64,000 nucleotides of DNA, from assembly GCA_963971405.1 (NCBI GenBank), contig OZ020487.1, positions 34,705,371 through 34,769,370 of the forward strand, in the 5' to 3' direction. The position numbers and the translations under genes were made by a program. This DNA is from Psococerastis gibbosa. Taxonomy: Eukaryota; Arthropoda; Insecta; Psocodea; Psocidae. Positions 1 to 11,360 of this stretch are shown here, in pieces. The notes beneath the pieces were generated by a model. The model had not been told where the DNA came from and searched no databases. It was given only the letters and a program-made list of their open reading frames with translations. Numbering within the stretch: the first letter of the stretch is position 1; the number at the start of each line of letters is the position of its first letter.

Positions 1-335
1 CCCCCCGGAAATGTTTAAGAATTTACATGCAAAAACACACAGTTTTAGTGTTTTTAGAGGGAGAAAAAAATCACAGGTGAAACATCAAACTGAACAATGC
101 AAGGATAAAAAAGTGTGATCTCTTCCAAACACAGAATATTGAATGTAAAACTTACTTTTATTAATAAATCATCTCCATGATCTGCGGAAGTATCTTACAC
201 TATCGAATCTACTGTATAACTATGCACTGGATCGAGCGAGAACAAATATAAATAAACTTAAAAAATATTTTTTTCTTTTTTTTTACATTTTGGGGGGCTG
301 CAGCCCTAAAAGCCCCCTCCCTGGCTACGTGCATG
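1..335. mobile_element. End of a hAT-like nonautonomous element, cut by the window edge
   Basis: The segment starts in a C-run, has a G-run near 291, and ends in CCTGGCTACGTGCATG. The reverse complement of that end closely resembles the terminal repeat of the well-supported hAT element at 53847 (CAGGCACGTAGCGAGG). The other end would lie before base 1, so no target duplication can be checked. No coding frame is visible. It could also be an unrelated GC-rich repeat. Confidence 0.4.
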
Positions 336-573
336 AATATAGCATTCCATATAACTGTACACTCTGCCCATACATTATCATATTACTATATATATATACT
401 ACTATATATTACTATATATATATTATTATATTACTATATTATGTTAAACTTATATGATAATAATCGCTGGAGTATTTTCCTGATTTTCAACATTGCATGA
501 AAAAGCATTGTTGAAATACAGTAAACATATCGTATAAATATTAATAAGCCCTGCTTAATGCTGTTAGGCTACT

Positions 574-860
574 GTGACAGGTGGAGATGCTGCGATTTTC
601 TCCAGCGAAATTGTAACATAGCACCAAACGTAAATGCATTTGGTCTGTATAGAAACAGTGAACTCTCGCACTGAGGAGATATATAGTTAACTGCACTTAC
701 TTAAAAACAGTAAGGATCATGTGGGAAGCTGAAACAGTTAAGGTGACAGGTGGAAAGTTTGCTGCGATAGGATTTTCTAGCAATGGTATCCAGCAAAATT
801 GTAACATAGCACCAAACATAAATCATGACTTTTTATGGTGTTCAAACAGTAACCTCGCAC
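574..860. repeat. Two diverged direct copies of a ~100-bp segment
   Basis: A block at about 574-670 (GTGACAGGTGGA, then TTGTAACATAGCACCAAAC) recurs at about 743-860 with substitutions and small indels. The copies are about 170 bp apart, so this is an old local duplication. Neither copy encodes anything recognisable. The AT-rich stretch at 390-440 just upstream is simple TA/TTA repeat. Confidence 0.65.
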
Positions 861-1020
861 AGTAACCTTAATTAACTTAATTATTGAATCCTCTTTGTCT
901 GTCTTGACTGAGAAGCCACCGATCAAGATGTACAGTGACGTAATGAATATGAACTGCTTTCAGAGTGGAAGTAACGAACACCACGGAGCCGTCGAAGTCC
1001 GTTTTAAGTTATCTTGCTGT

Positions 1021-1379
1021 CAGTGCCCGATCACCAACTTGGCACACTAGACAACTGCCTAAGGACCCACAGCTGCCTGAGGGCCCACACATTTTTAAAA
1101 AAAGTTAATTTATTATGTAATTTTTCAAAACTTTTCATAATACCTTAAAAAATGTGCTTTTCATAATATTGAAAAACTCAAATTTTTAAATAGAAAGTTT
1201 TCCCGCCTAAATTATACTCTAATGAATATACTACAACTAAAAATATGATGTGTTTTGTATTTAGTATTATTAGTTCTTAGTTGAAATGTTAGTCCCCTTT
1301 CCTAGTAAGACCATAGACATAGAGCCCATAGAGGGGGGGGGGGTTGCCTAGGGGCCTAGAGAAGGTTAATCCGGCCCTG
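1021..1379. mobile_element. hAT-type nonautonomous element (359 bp)
   Basis: The left end reads CAGTGCCCGAT and the right end, reverse complemented, reads CAGGGCCGGATTAACC, a typical CAG-starting hAT terminal repeat. The flanks are CTTGCTGT (1013-1020) and CTTGCTGC (1380-1387), a 7/8 match to the 8-bp duplication hAT transposases make. There is no transposase frame. A G-run of about 10 lies near the right end, as in several other hAT copies here. Confidence 0.75.
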
Positions 1380-1387
1380 CTTGCTGC

Positions 1388-2596
1388 ATTTCGAAATAGG
1401 AAGGATGCGGTCCTGTGGGATGCTGAAAGGGTTGCTGGGACAAGCGGGGGCGAGTGACAAGCAGCAAAAGTTGTAACGTAAACCACACCTGCGACCCGGC
1501 CTCCTCCATTTAACTTATTGCCAGAGCCTACCCTCTAATTTTTAATTATCGGCCCCTGCAATATTATATCACTTAGACCGCGCTTTCGCTGATTATCTTC
1601 ATTTATGTTATTACTTGGAGCAGCTGCGAGGGTAAAAGCTTTGCGGATAATCACAATTATTTACTCTATGACATCAAATTCTGATGCATTGCCAAGTGCT
1701 CTGTGATAAATTGGTGATGTTCAAAATGTTGCAAAAATTTTTAAGTTTGACATTCTGAAATATTTTACATGTTAATTTGGACGAGTAAAAATGCAATGAC
1801 AGTCATCTATTTATGTGGACTGATTACGAATATTGATATGGAATTTCATAAGTGTCTATTGTACACATATATAAATATATAATGACATTTTCTTTCATTA
1901 CTAAGCCAACATTAATTAAGTAGGAAAGCCCGGAACAGCCTGCTTTACATGCCCTCTGAAAATGTTGACTTGTTGATTTGCTCCCAGTCCTATAAGTTAA
2001 AAGTTTCTATAGGTATATACAAGTACACATAAAATATGCACACTACACTGTACCTCTATTAGCATAAATATTAGTACCTACTTAGGCTCTCCCTATAGAC
2101 TTATTCCTGTAAATTGCGATTTGTTACAGGTAGCCTATACATAGGCATAGGCATGTGCCGGTACATAGCACTTTTTTTAAAGGCACAGACTACAAACTAA
2201 TTTTTTTCATAAAGTATACATTTTTATAAAATTATATTTAATAAAATTATAAATTTAACATTGATCAATATTTTTTTTTATTTATATTTATTTAGGTTAG
2301 GTAATCTTATTATATAGGTCTAAGCATAACCAGAATTTGCCTGCAAAATATTTAATGGCTGAAATGTAGCAAGGGAAATCATAAAATGCCTATTTGGAGA
2401 CTAAAACATAAAATGTTAAAGATTGCAATGAAAATGAAAAGTAAGGGAAATTTGAGGACGAGAGGACAAAGTTTTACGGCGCCGTTAATAAGAGCGGTGC
2501 ACAGGTGCAAATTTAAAATTCTCAATGTACCAACTTTTTACTGAATAATCAATGGCTGGTGTTTATATTACCAAAAAGGCGACATTCTGCTTTTTA
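1388..2596. other. AT-rich non-coding stretch
   Basis: No coding frame or motif was recognised apart from the SINE fragment at 1894-1968. The rest is AT-rich unique-looking sequence with short A/T runs around 2160-2300. Confidence 0.5.
1894..1968 (-). mobile_element. Internally deleted fragment of the tRNA-derived SINE (family A)
   Basis: On the minus strand this contains the body of the SINE seen complete at 51774 and 60370: the words GCATGTAAAGCAGGC, CCGGGCTTTCCTA and GTTGGCTTAGTAA. The segment between the last two, about 45 bp in other copies, is missing. The tRNA-like head is also absent, so this copy is dead. Confidence 0.6.
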
Positions 2597-3003
2597 TTTA
2601 AGATGGTATGGTTACTAGGCAAAATATAGGTATACCCCAAAACTTTTTCTTAAGTTACCATAATTTTTAGTTTAAATATAATTATCACTAGTTACTGATA
2701 ACTAGTTAATGCGTTATACCATATAACTTTCTTTTTATGATTGTGCCACCCATTCTCCTAATTTTCCTCGGTGGTAAAAGAAATGGTAATTTTTTACTGT
2801 GGGGAAAATTATGGAAAATGAGTGGCACAAGCAATAAAACTTTTGTATGGTATGACGAATTTACTAGTTATCTGCAACTAAAATAATTATATTCTTAATA
2901 TGTCATAGTAACTTAATAAAATAAATAAAACGCATCGGATTTTGGGGATGTATGTTCCACCTATATTTTGTCTAGCTACCATATGCTCTTAAAATATTTG
3001 ACT
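2597..3003. mobile_element. Degenerate fold-back (MITE-like) element
   Basis: The segment pairs with itself over almost its whole length. The left end (TTTAAGATGGTATGGTTACTA) matches the reverse complement of the right end (TTTTAAGAGCATATGGTAGCTA). Inner blocks such as GGCAAAATATAGGT and TGTGCCACCCATT also have inverted partners. Divergence between arms is high, so the insertion is old. No target duplication or coding frame was identified. Confidence 0.65.
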
Positions 3004-3375
3004 CAACTATAAATTTTTTCGAAACGTTATTTGGTAGGTATTTTTATTTCATTGTTTGAGTTTCTAAATATTCTTGATTAGATGTAACTATTCTTAACGC
3101 GACGAAGCTGTGCAAACTTTTTGAGCTGGATATTGTTTTGACGGCAGAATTCTTTCTTTATCACTCAGAACAGAATTTGTAAATTCACTGTGGCAACCAT
3201 GTAGGACGTACAGTACGTCATATTTATTAAATTTTGTTGATGTCATCGTCAGTACGGAGAATATCAAGAGATATCATGGGACTCAGATTCTTCGTTGTCT
3301 ATGCCTCAAGAAATAATGTATTCCTTTAAGTATAAGTATAACCAAAGTATTCCTTTTTGCCGATTGGCTGCTGCA

Positions 3376-3738
3376 ACATTTTTAAATTTCCAGAGCTGAT
3401 GGTGGCCATGCCAAAATGGTCAGAAATAGTTGGTTGGTTAAAGACTCAACATAAAAGGAAACAATTTCCACCTGGGTCCACCCAAAACTTGTTACGTATG
3501 ATAATAATGTGAAAATAAAATAAATCGTAAATTGAAAATTGTAAATAGGTATAGAGTAGCCCTTCGGGGCTAAAGCTCGACTAATATAAAGCCGTTTTTC
3601 ATTTCATTTCATTTCGAACCTAATGGGTATCTTACATTCATCGGCGGGTGGTCCAACATTATTAAATTTCCAGGGCTGATTTTTGCCATGCCAAAAAGGT
3701 CAGGACTAGTTAGTTGGTTCAAGACTCAACATAAAAAA
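3376..3738. repeat. Direct duplication (~82 bp) bracketing a retroelement tail
   Basis: The block at 3376-3456 (AAATTTCCAGAGCTGAT ... GACTCAACATAAAA) recurs at 3654-3738 with about a dozen differences. Between them lies a segment ending in an ATTTC-repeat tail. The arrangement suggests either insertion between pre-existing tandem copies or a duplication linked to the insertion. Confidence 0.6.
3530..3616 (+). mobile_element. LINE/SINE 3' tail with (ATTTC)n
   Basis: The sequence ends in AATATAAAGCCGTTTTTC followed by ATTTC repeats. Nearly the same ending occurs at 16540-16622, and in reverse orientation at 48005-48060. A shared 3' end with short tandem repeats is typical of 5'-truncated non-LTR copies. 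No coding part remains. Confidence 0.5.
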
Positions 3739-4675
3739 AAGATATTATAAAAACTTTGAATATTACCTCCTGGGGAACATTTAAGCTGCTCTGCAGCTTT
3801 GGCCCTGTGTCGAAGTGACGCTAAGTCTTCATGTACAAATGAACCCTGACCCACTACGGCAAACAAAAAACTGCACAGTAATAAAACCTCCCTTCCGTTC
3901 AATCAAAAATGAGAACCATTAGAGAGGACAGACCGCCCCATAAGCACTAAAGATAAAACACGCCAAATAAACCCAAACAGTTGGGGAACTGTTGATTTTT
4001 TCCTCCCGGGAGCCCCCTTGAGACGGTCTCTGAGGGTGGAAGAAATATGACACGACAATGGATAAGAAGTGAACGTAAAGCTGTCGTATACCACCGTCAG
4101 GTCACTCGCACCCCCTTGGGAACTTATAAGTCATTTTCAGTGGACACTTTCATTTTTTCACGATCCAAAATTTATCGCTATACGTTGCTTAAATTATCCC
4201 GGATCTCTTTGTTTTTCGTTATTCTTCAATTCTGTGTGTTTTATGGAATGGCCAGCGCTAGGCTATATATACTGGGGCGAAGATGTACTTCACTATTTTA
4301 TTGTATTTGTGTTTTCTTTAGTTGAGAACAAAGTAAAGTAAGTACTGTAACACTACTGTATAGATATTACACGAACCTCTATTTTTTCCACTTTCGTGCT
4401 CAGAGTACCTTTTTAGGAATCTTGGCTTCGTTTAAATTTCGTCTGCTTGGCACTAAAACTACAGCTTGGTTGAAGGGACATAAGACAATACATACGTGGA
4501 GCTGAAGAGGGCGTGCCAGGATCGAGAGGAGTGGAGGCATCGATGCCACATGTTGCTGCTAACCAGCTGTAACTTGAAGAAGACGTAGTGAGGAGGTCTT
4601 GACTCGATTACGTATAGGCCACACACGACACACGCACGGTCATTGGATGGCAAGTACACCATTTACACCTTGTGG
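3739..4675. other. Non-coding stretch
   Basis: Several short overlapping frames occur, none resembling a protein I know, and they conflict with each other on opposite strands. Nothing else was recognised. Confidence 0.45.
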
Positions 4676-5060
4676 TACTTTACTTTACTTTATCCAACGC
4701 CCGAACGTGGTAGTTCAACCATTCATCGCTGAGCTTCCCAATAGCGGTTCACCAAGTCATCGTTCGGGTAGGTGAGAGCCGTGCAGTCCCTCAGGTGGTC
4801 TTCGTCCATTCTTCCACCGTGACATAGTGGACATGTGTCATCGGCGGCAAGGACAATGGGGTGTAGGTGGGCCTGAAGGTAGTCATGGCCGGTATTGAGG
4901 CGGAATCTAGCAACAGCTTCAGCTCTCTCAAGGTTCCCACAAATGGGTCCCACTGTAGCAAGATTCTCCCACTTTTTGCCAGTGCTTAGGGTCTTGAGGG
5001 TGGCATCTGTTAAACACCTTCTGATGGAATGCTTGCAGCTTAACCCATATCACCAGGTTA
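4676..5060 (-). pseudogene. 3' end of a LINE (RNase H-bearing, Jockey/I/R1-like), 5'-truncated
   Basis: Read on the minus strand, an open segment ends at 4723 and encodes the C-terminal tail of a non-LTR retrotransposon polyprotein. It includes RFRLNTGHDYLQAHLHPI, then a zinc-binding cluster CPLCHGGRMDEDHL and a final cysteine. This layout follows the RNase H domain in many arthropod LINEs. About 30 bp past the stop the sequence ends in a (TAAAG)n tail at 4676-4693, marking the 3' end. The frame is closed by a stop near 5060, and no reverse transcriptase remains, so the copy is dead on arrival. Confidence 0.75.
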
Positions 5061-5559
5061 CGCTGTGTGACATTCTATAGGAGACACAGAGGTGCAAGTA
5101 CTGGATGAGCCGCTATTCCTGTATGCATCAGAAATAATAACACAACTCTGACAGTCGTAACACCCTCACTCATTTCCACATTGTACTTGCTAAACACTCG
5201 TTGGAAACGGGCAACGGCAACCTTTTTGTCCAGTGCGCTCACACAACTCACACAGCACACAATATACCAACCCATCACAAGCACTCGGTGGGCATAAAAG
5301 CAACCCCAACTTGTCACCCTTAAAATAATGATGTTAAAAAAAATACAGCTCATGTTTGCATGTAATAATAAAGCAGATTCATTAGAAGACGATATTTCCG
5401 GTAACCCCCGCAGTTTTTGCCAAGTTGGCGCCAATGCTGGATTACGTTTACCTCTCAAGTATCAAGACGAAGAAGAAATTACTCCGAGAGAAGTTATGGA
5501 CGTCGCTGTCTATAAGAAGAAACGTTACTGACTTCCGCAAAGGACCCACAACCTCAAGA
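5061..5559. other. Non-coding stretch
   Basis: A 127-codon minus-strand frame (5075-5458) overlaps plus-strand frames and shows no recognisable domain. I treat it as chance. Confidence 0.4.
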
Positions 5560-5755
5560 AGATTTAATAATATAATGATTGCCAAGCCAAGCTGGACGAC
5601 TACGAATGCGATGACCGGACGACGTCAAGGTGGGTCTGCCTACCCTTGGCGTCGATGACTGGCGAAGAAGAGTGCAGGGCCGTGGAGGTTGGCGCCTTGC
5701 GGCAGAACAGTCCAAGCTCCTTCACGGAGTAAGTAATACGTAAGTAAGTAAGTAA
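5560..5755 (+). pseudogene. LINE 3' end with (TAAG)n tail
   Basis: In one plus-strand frame the sequence encodes LGVDDWRRRVQGRGGWRLA and ends at a TAA near 5728. This is the W-R..A.(D/G)R..WR tail typical of a family of non-LTR retrotransposon polyproteins. It is followed at once by TAAG repeats ending near 5755. The reverse transcriptase is missing, so it is a truncated dead copy. The fragment at 7814 ends in the same TAAG tail and may belong to the same family. Confidence 0.7.
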
Positions 5756-6668
5756 GCTTGGCTATCACTGTCCTTGGGAATTTGGATATATAGGAAGAAA
5801 CATGGGAGCCGACTATGGAGAGACTACCCACAGTAAAAATATTTTAACCATTTCAGGAAAAAACGGAAAAACTGGCCTAAATGTGAATTCTGATCGAAGT
5901 GTGTGGAAGTTAGTACCGGGAAATATGCCCCCTCCCCCCTCCCCTCTGCCTCCGCCATCCCTACCCACTCCGGGGATTTGACTTAATTTGCATGGCAACT
6001 GCTTTTTGAACGATCTCGCCAATTGCTCGCGAGGGGGCTAAATTACATTTTTTACACAGGTTTTTTATTCAAACTACGTGATTTTAGATAACGTCTTCTT
6101 GATCTATTGTCATCTTCTTTCCTTTCTTCAGTTTCCTCCTCGCTTTATTGTTCCTTGTTGGATTTGAAGGAATCGAATTTTATGCTTAGGCGTTCTGCGA
6201 ATCAAATGACAGAGGCAATGAAAATAATATGGGCTATGTTGGAAATAACAGCTATTGTAAAACTTAACACTTGGCGCGACCGTACTGATGCGCTTGCTGT
6301 GTGTTTACTCCTACTGTGTGTAGTAAAATGCAAGATATTACTAAAAGGTGCAAGTGCAAATTAAGTAGAATCTAGGTATTTCCATTTATTACTACTACCA
6401 CTACGTAATACTCAACAATAACAGAATAATATATAAAAATGCATGATCCAGGTCTGGGGGCAACCTGATGCCTTTAGCATGTAAATCATAGCCTCTGATT
6501 TAGGCAATAACACTATACTGCAGGATTCTAAGAAAAATACTATTGTATTGCATTGCATTGTACTTCATTCCACTGAGTTACTCTTTTTGCATGTATAGGT
6601 ACATAACTTGTAGCCAAGTAAGATAATTCAGAAACTAGCCAAGATACAGCAACGAATATTAAACAATA
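5756..6668. other. Non-coding stretch
   Basis: An 85-codon frame at 6107-6364 has no recognisable domain. Pyrimidine- and purine-rich runs occur near 5925-5960. No other structure was seen. Confidence 0.4.
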
Positions 6669-7161
6669 GGGATCTTCACAGTGATATCGAGTTGGATGTG
6701 CTATTCAAGTTAACACACAATCGTTAGTGGACCTCGGGAGTGAGTTATCATGCTATATCGAGAGTAAACAACGCGGTAATAGCCAGACGTTCGTGGCACG
6801 GGTTTAAAGAAAGTGGCAGAACCCTATTCTAGTGCCACATTTGTTTATATTTTTTGTTCATTTTGGTAATTATAATTTTAAGTATTTACGGTGATTGCTT
6901 GTGATAATAGATTATACAAATAAATTTAAATACTACAAAATTTTAAACGCGTGTTTCAAATCAATCGACAAAAACAAATATGGCGGCGGTCAAACCTGAG
7001 CTATAGCAAGGTAAATAACACGTTAACCAACTTGGAAGTGGTCAGTGGGTTTAGGATAGCACGCTGGTTAGCTGGTTATCGGGCTATCGGTGTGTTAACT
7101 TAGCTCGATATAACACACTTAACCAGGTATAACTCGATAACACGGACACTGTGAAGACCCC
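6669..7161. mobile_element. Nonautonomous DNA element with long terminal inverted repeats
   Basis: The left end GGGATCTTCACAGTG pairs with the right end CACTGTGAAGACCCC, and homology continues inward through ATATCGAGTT and AAGTTAACACAC on both sides. The right half recurs alone at 52354-52465. There is no transposase. The superfamily is not clear from the ends, and no clean target duplication was found. Confidence 0.65.
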
Positions 7162-7813
7162 TTATGTTTGGTATATATATCTTATTTTAATAAATTGTAA
7201 TATTGAATGAATATACAATAATATTGAGATTGAGATTTGAGTGAAGTACAGGGGTGGTCATTGAATCGGCACCCCTATCGTATATGCAACACTGCGGAAG
7301 GAAGACCGTGACCAATTGTTTTTCAAGCATAAGGGATTCAAAATTTTCCAATCCTGTTCAGGTGGCCCACTTAACCATCTGCCGCATCGATTTAGTTCAA
7401 TGAATTTCGAAGCATCATGCAAAATAATTATCATAGTTACAACCTTAGCCTAAAGTAAAGTATGGGTAAAAAAATAGTTGTTCTTGTTCGAGTCAATAGC
7501 ATCAATACATAATTTAAAATAAGTAATTAATGACTGCCCAAAAGTATTTAAATAAATCAAAAGAAAATTCAATTGAATTAAAAATTAAAGTAGCCTAGTA
7601 TCATGGAGTAATTCTATGGCGGAATGATATAATTTTTTTTTAATGGGCAAAACAACCAAAATTTAAGTTTGATGTCATCCTTTTGGCATACGGTGGAGTA
7701 TTGGCAATATATTATAAATATAAATATCAAAATATCATTGCCAGGTTATAAAATATGCTATACTATAGAGTATATATATGCTACACTATACGACTATACT
7801 ATCAGGGCAGAAT
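7162..7813. other. AT-rich non-coding stretch
   Basis: Nothing recognised. TATA-like repeats occur near 7700-7800. The 13-bp target sequence of the next feature occupies 7801-7813. Confidence 0.4.
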
Positions 7814-7939
7814 CTGGTTGTCCCGAGACTAGGAGAAGCTGCGCCCCAGACAGATCTTTTAGACACCAATGACAAGGTCATCCAGGCCGCAACGTTTTGG
7901 ATCAACTTGTCCTAGGCCGGACACGTTAAGTAAGTAAGT
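7814..7939 (+). mobile_element. 5'-truncated LINE 3' UTR with 13-bp target duplication
   Basis: A 126-bp insert ending in TAAG repeats is flanked by an exact 13-bp direct repeat, ATCAGGGCAGAAT, at 7801-7813 and 7940-7952. Target duplication of this size plus a tandem tail is the signature of target-primed reverse transcription. The tail matches the LINE remnant ending at 5755. No coding sequence is left. Confidence 0.8.
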
Positions 7940-7952
7940 ATCAGGGCAGAAT

Positions 7953-9222
7953 GAAAAGTGCTTTTGCTCTATAAACCGATGGTGAAACATACATTGTACA
8001 AAATACGATGTGCTCCAAGGTTTTTCCGTTTGTGACCTTTGCCTACAGCAACGGAAAGAGTTGGAACAGTCAGCACACGCGTTGATAGATTGTCAGTTGA
8101 TGAACTCGGTATTGTACCGGAAGACCTGCTGAACTGTGAACTTTCATTATTTTAGGGGTGATTTTCACCTGCTGCCGCTACATGACTGTGTCAGCAACCG
8201 GTTTTGATTATGCCGCGAATAATCAGCCATATAAACGACCTTATTTTATCACTCGTGCTGTGTGAACATGCTAATTATATTGTAACTGTAATGTAAACAA
8301 ACCATCAATTTTTTGGACACAAACAAACATTTTCCAAATTTTCCAACGAGCTCACCCATAATTTTCCGACTAATTCAATAGTTGTTCAAAAGGTTCGGAA
8401 AAACCTCTCTATGCCAGTTAGCAGCATATATGGTCTAGTTATCTGTAGGCCTATGCAGCTGCCTAGAGAAAATTTGGGTAGTCTAAATCACGCAACTTAA
8501 CTTATCGACTTGTTCAGGTTTTCCGAACATATGTACAAAACTATATCTTTATAAGTTACCGAAACATTGAATGATTTTATGTTTGGTCAGTGAAATACTG
8601 AAATTATTCCACTGAGGTTGGTTTTTTCCCAAAATTTTAGCTTTTTTAATTTAAAAAAAATGCGTCTGGCGTCCACCCTTTTCTGGCACAGGTTCACAGG
8701 GTCATCCACTTCCGTCGGGAATGACTTCCGCCACCTGGTGCGCCCACCCCTGATTTTTAATTTGGCGTTTTTGTTACACATCGCCGCTCTCTTTTTTACC
8801 ACAACTATGGTCTTCTCCTACTCAGGCGTGTCACACACCCCAATTTCTTTTTCCGGTAAAAAAAAAAAAAAAAAAAACCGAGGTTTGTTGCGGTTGGATA
8901 TCACTGTAGTGCAAAAGCAGCAGATGTTTTTTGGATGAATGAAATAACTTGTCAAATTTTCTTGTAAGCCGCATTGCTTGGAATGGAGTCAGCTGATGTG
9001 ATATTAAACTGCTATACGTGTAACCTTTTTCTGTGTTAGACAAAGGATGTCAACTTTGTTAGTTTTTGACCATTTTTGGTTCGATTAATCCCGAGAAACT
9101 ATAATGGCAAGCATGAGGCCGTGAGATTTTCTAGTTTTTTGGTTTCTATTGTCTCCGTAAAGGACAAAGGGCAATAGCTACCCAATAATCACCCAATACA
9201 CATTTCCAAACTCTCATCAGAC
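7953..9222. other. Non-coding stretch with a poly-A run
   Basis: An A-run of about 19 occurs near 8860. A 106-codon plus frame (8618-8938) runs through this homopolymer and looks like chance. No domains were recognised. Confidence 0.4.
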
Positions 9223-9469
9223 CAGCGCTGGGTTTGGCCTTGTGGGGGCCTGTGGGCCGCAATTGGAGGGGGGGGGGCAGTCTTATGTAGCCTACCCTTT
9301 GGACTTGGGTGAATCAATGATAAAATGGAGGCCCAAAATTCTTCGGCAAGTTTATTTGCTTTGGTTTGTAATAAGTGATTTGTAATTTTGTATTTTGCGA
9401 CTTTTGTAGAGGCCCCCCTTTTTGTATGGGCCCTGGGGCCATGACCAAACCCGGCACTGCAGTAGACCA
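9223..9469. mobile_element. hAT-type nonautonomous element (247 bp)
   Basis: The left end CAGCGCTGGGTTTGGCC and the right end, reverse complemented (CAGTGCCGGGTTTGGTC), form a terminal inverted repeat. Flanks CATCAGAC (9215-9222) and CAGTAGAC (9470-9477) match at 6 of 8 positions, as expected for an aged 8-bp duplication. The interior shares blocks with the element at 15846-16327, so they are one family. Confidence 0.75.
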
Positions 9470-9536
9470 GCAAGTGCTTTGGTGTTGAGACAGGTTTTTG
9501 GCTTTCATTTCAATTGTACAAGGCTAATGTGACCAT

Positions 9537-9768
9537 CAGTGACGTGGCGTGCTCTGTATAGTTGTATCGGCTGATACGGCGGTGGCTACGCCCCTGCAGC
9601 CTGATCGAGGCGATTATAATACCGGGATTAAATAAATACCCTGGGATTATAACTGTAAACAAACAAATTTTGAATAGCACTTTCCATTTTAAAATTATCT
9701 TGTTTACATTTTTATTACCAGGGGATGAAATAAATACCGGTATTATAATCGCCTCGATCAGGCTGCTG
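9537..9768. mobile_element. Composite hAT-type element containing a fold-back
   Basis: An exact 8-bp duplication GTGACCAT flanks the unit at 9529-9536 and 9769-9776. The left end is CAGTGACGTGGCG and the right end is CAGGCTGCTG. Inside, 9596-9766 is an inverted repeat whose outer 28 bp pair perfectly (GCAGCCTGATCGAGGCG...). A second hAT-like right end, GGTGGCTACGCCCCTG, lies at 9581-9596, so the fold-back seems to have been added at an original element end. No coding sequence. Confidence 0.7.
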
Positions 9769-9776
9769 GTGACCAT

Positions 9777-11163
9777 AATTGATAGCAACACGCTTTTTCA
9801 GATTAGTCTCTTGATATGTTGCCGTGCATTGACAGGAACAAGTTAATACGGAAGACTTAAAAGTACCTATCACAGTATTGTAGTGAATTTGGAACTGATC
9901 CGATTTAAGCCAGCAAGGAAAGAAATGTAAGATTCAAATACTAATTTGTCATCAACCCACCCATAATTTATCATAACCTAAAGTCTAAACCAACTGATAT
10001 AAATCATCAATCAGGGCTCTTGAGACTCCCCCAGAACAAAACTGGGAGTTAATAAAACGAAGGCCTTTTCAATGACAATATCATTTTTTCTTCGTAATAT
10101 TTCTAATAAAAAAACTTCAATATTCTTATCTTCAATAAATTTTGAATACAGAGAACAAAATACCGTAATCATAAAAGAGACTAGAGAGAAAGACAGCAGG
10201 AGAGCAAGTGAAAGTTGTATAAGGGACTTGAAGCACTGCGACTTTCTATCGGAAGATAATAGGGCACACAAAAAGTAGACAAAACTCCAGACCATAAGAT
10301 AATGGAACCCTAATACCAGCCTACCAAGGCGGAAGCGTCGATAGTGAAGATACGGAGAAGATTGTCTTTTTACAGTTTGTCAGCTAAAAAATAGTCCGGG
10401 CAAAGTGCTCTGATATCGTTGATTTTAGTGAAAGCCGAGCGCACTGCTTACCAATGCTTACAAAGTGAATGGGGCATTTTAAGGTTTGTTAAGTGAGCAG
10501 CTAGACCGATTGCTAGTTGTCTGCGGTGATGATGGGCTCTAGAGGTGAGAAGGGGTTTTCTTACAGCCCTGAGGGTGGTTATTGCTCAAGCAATCTGAGT
10601 GATGAGCTCTCAGCTAATCATTGGAGTGAAGGGGTGATGTAGTGTGGTCAACAGTTGTCCCCAGATATATTAATTGATGGAATTCGGGCTTCAAAGCTTT
10701 GTATTATTAAGAAGCACATTATTGATTTGAATTTTAGGCTTACAATGATGAGCGGGACTACGGTAATGGGCAGCCATTTTAATATTTGACCCTAAAACTG
10801 AATAGGGACTGGAATGGAAGTAAACTGTTACAAACTCTGGTCTGTGGGCCTATTATATTTTAGGCTTCCTATTACTACATGCACTGTATGGTTTAAAAAT
10901 GTTAAAATTACGTTAACTTAGGTTGAAGAGGCAACCTCCTAGGGGACTTTGAGGTTTCAAATAATGACATACGTACTACATATATTTTTCACGTATTATT
11001 TATTATTATAGAAGCAACTGCCCCGGTTTGGCCAAATAAACTTACATAGGTGAAAAGATGTAATTAAATGTGTAATTTATCTAACACAATGGCCGATTCG
11101 CCATTACAGTAACTTGATCTGTCGAATACGTGTTTGTTATTTGGTTATTCCACCTAAAGACTC
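9777..11163. other. Non-coding stretch
   Basis: Two opposite-strand frames at 10011-10295 overlap and cancel each other as candidates. A copy of a short motif (TTGAAGAGGCAACCTCCT) at 10922 recurs near 22408 and, inverted, near 23604. Nothing else recognised. Confidence 0.4.
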
Positions 11164-11360
11164 GTATCTGTACTTGGTTAAGTCATGCTTCCACCTTCCA
11201 CCAATGGTAAGCTTGACCATTATTGCTCGTAGCCTGTGAAAGTTCACATCGAGGACGTATAACAGCTTGCTAATGGCCCAAAATTCTTATGGAAACAAAA
11301 TGAACTATGTCCGAAATTCATGGGGTCGTTGGCATTGAATGAGGGACTAATGGGTATATA
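11164..11360 (+). repeat. Interspersed repeat 'G' (uninterrupted copy)
   Basis: The sequence from TATCTGTACTTGGTTAAGTCATGC to GGGGTCGTTGGCATTG aligns with 53645-53846 plus 54188-54240, and in part with 61721-61835. This copy has GGTCGTTG uninterrupted, which gives the empty-site state for the hAT insertion at 53847. No coding capacity; class unknown. Confidence 0.7.
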
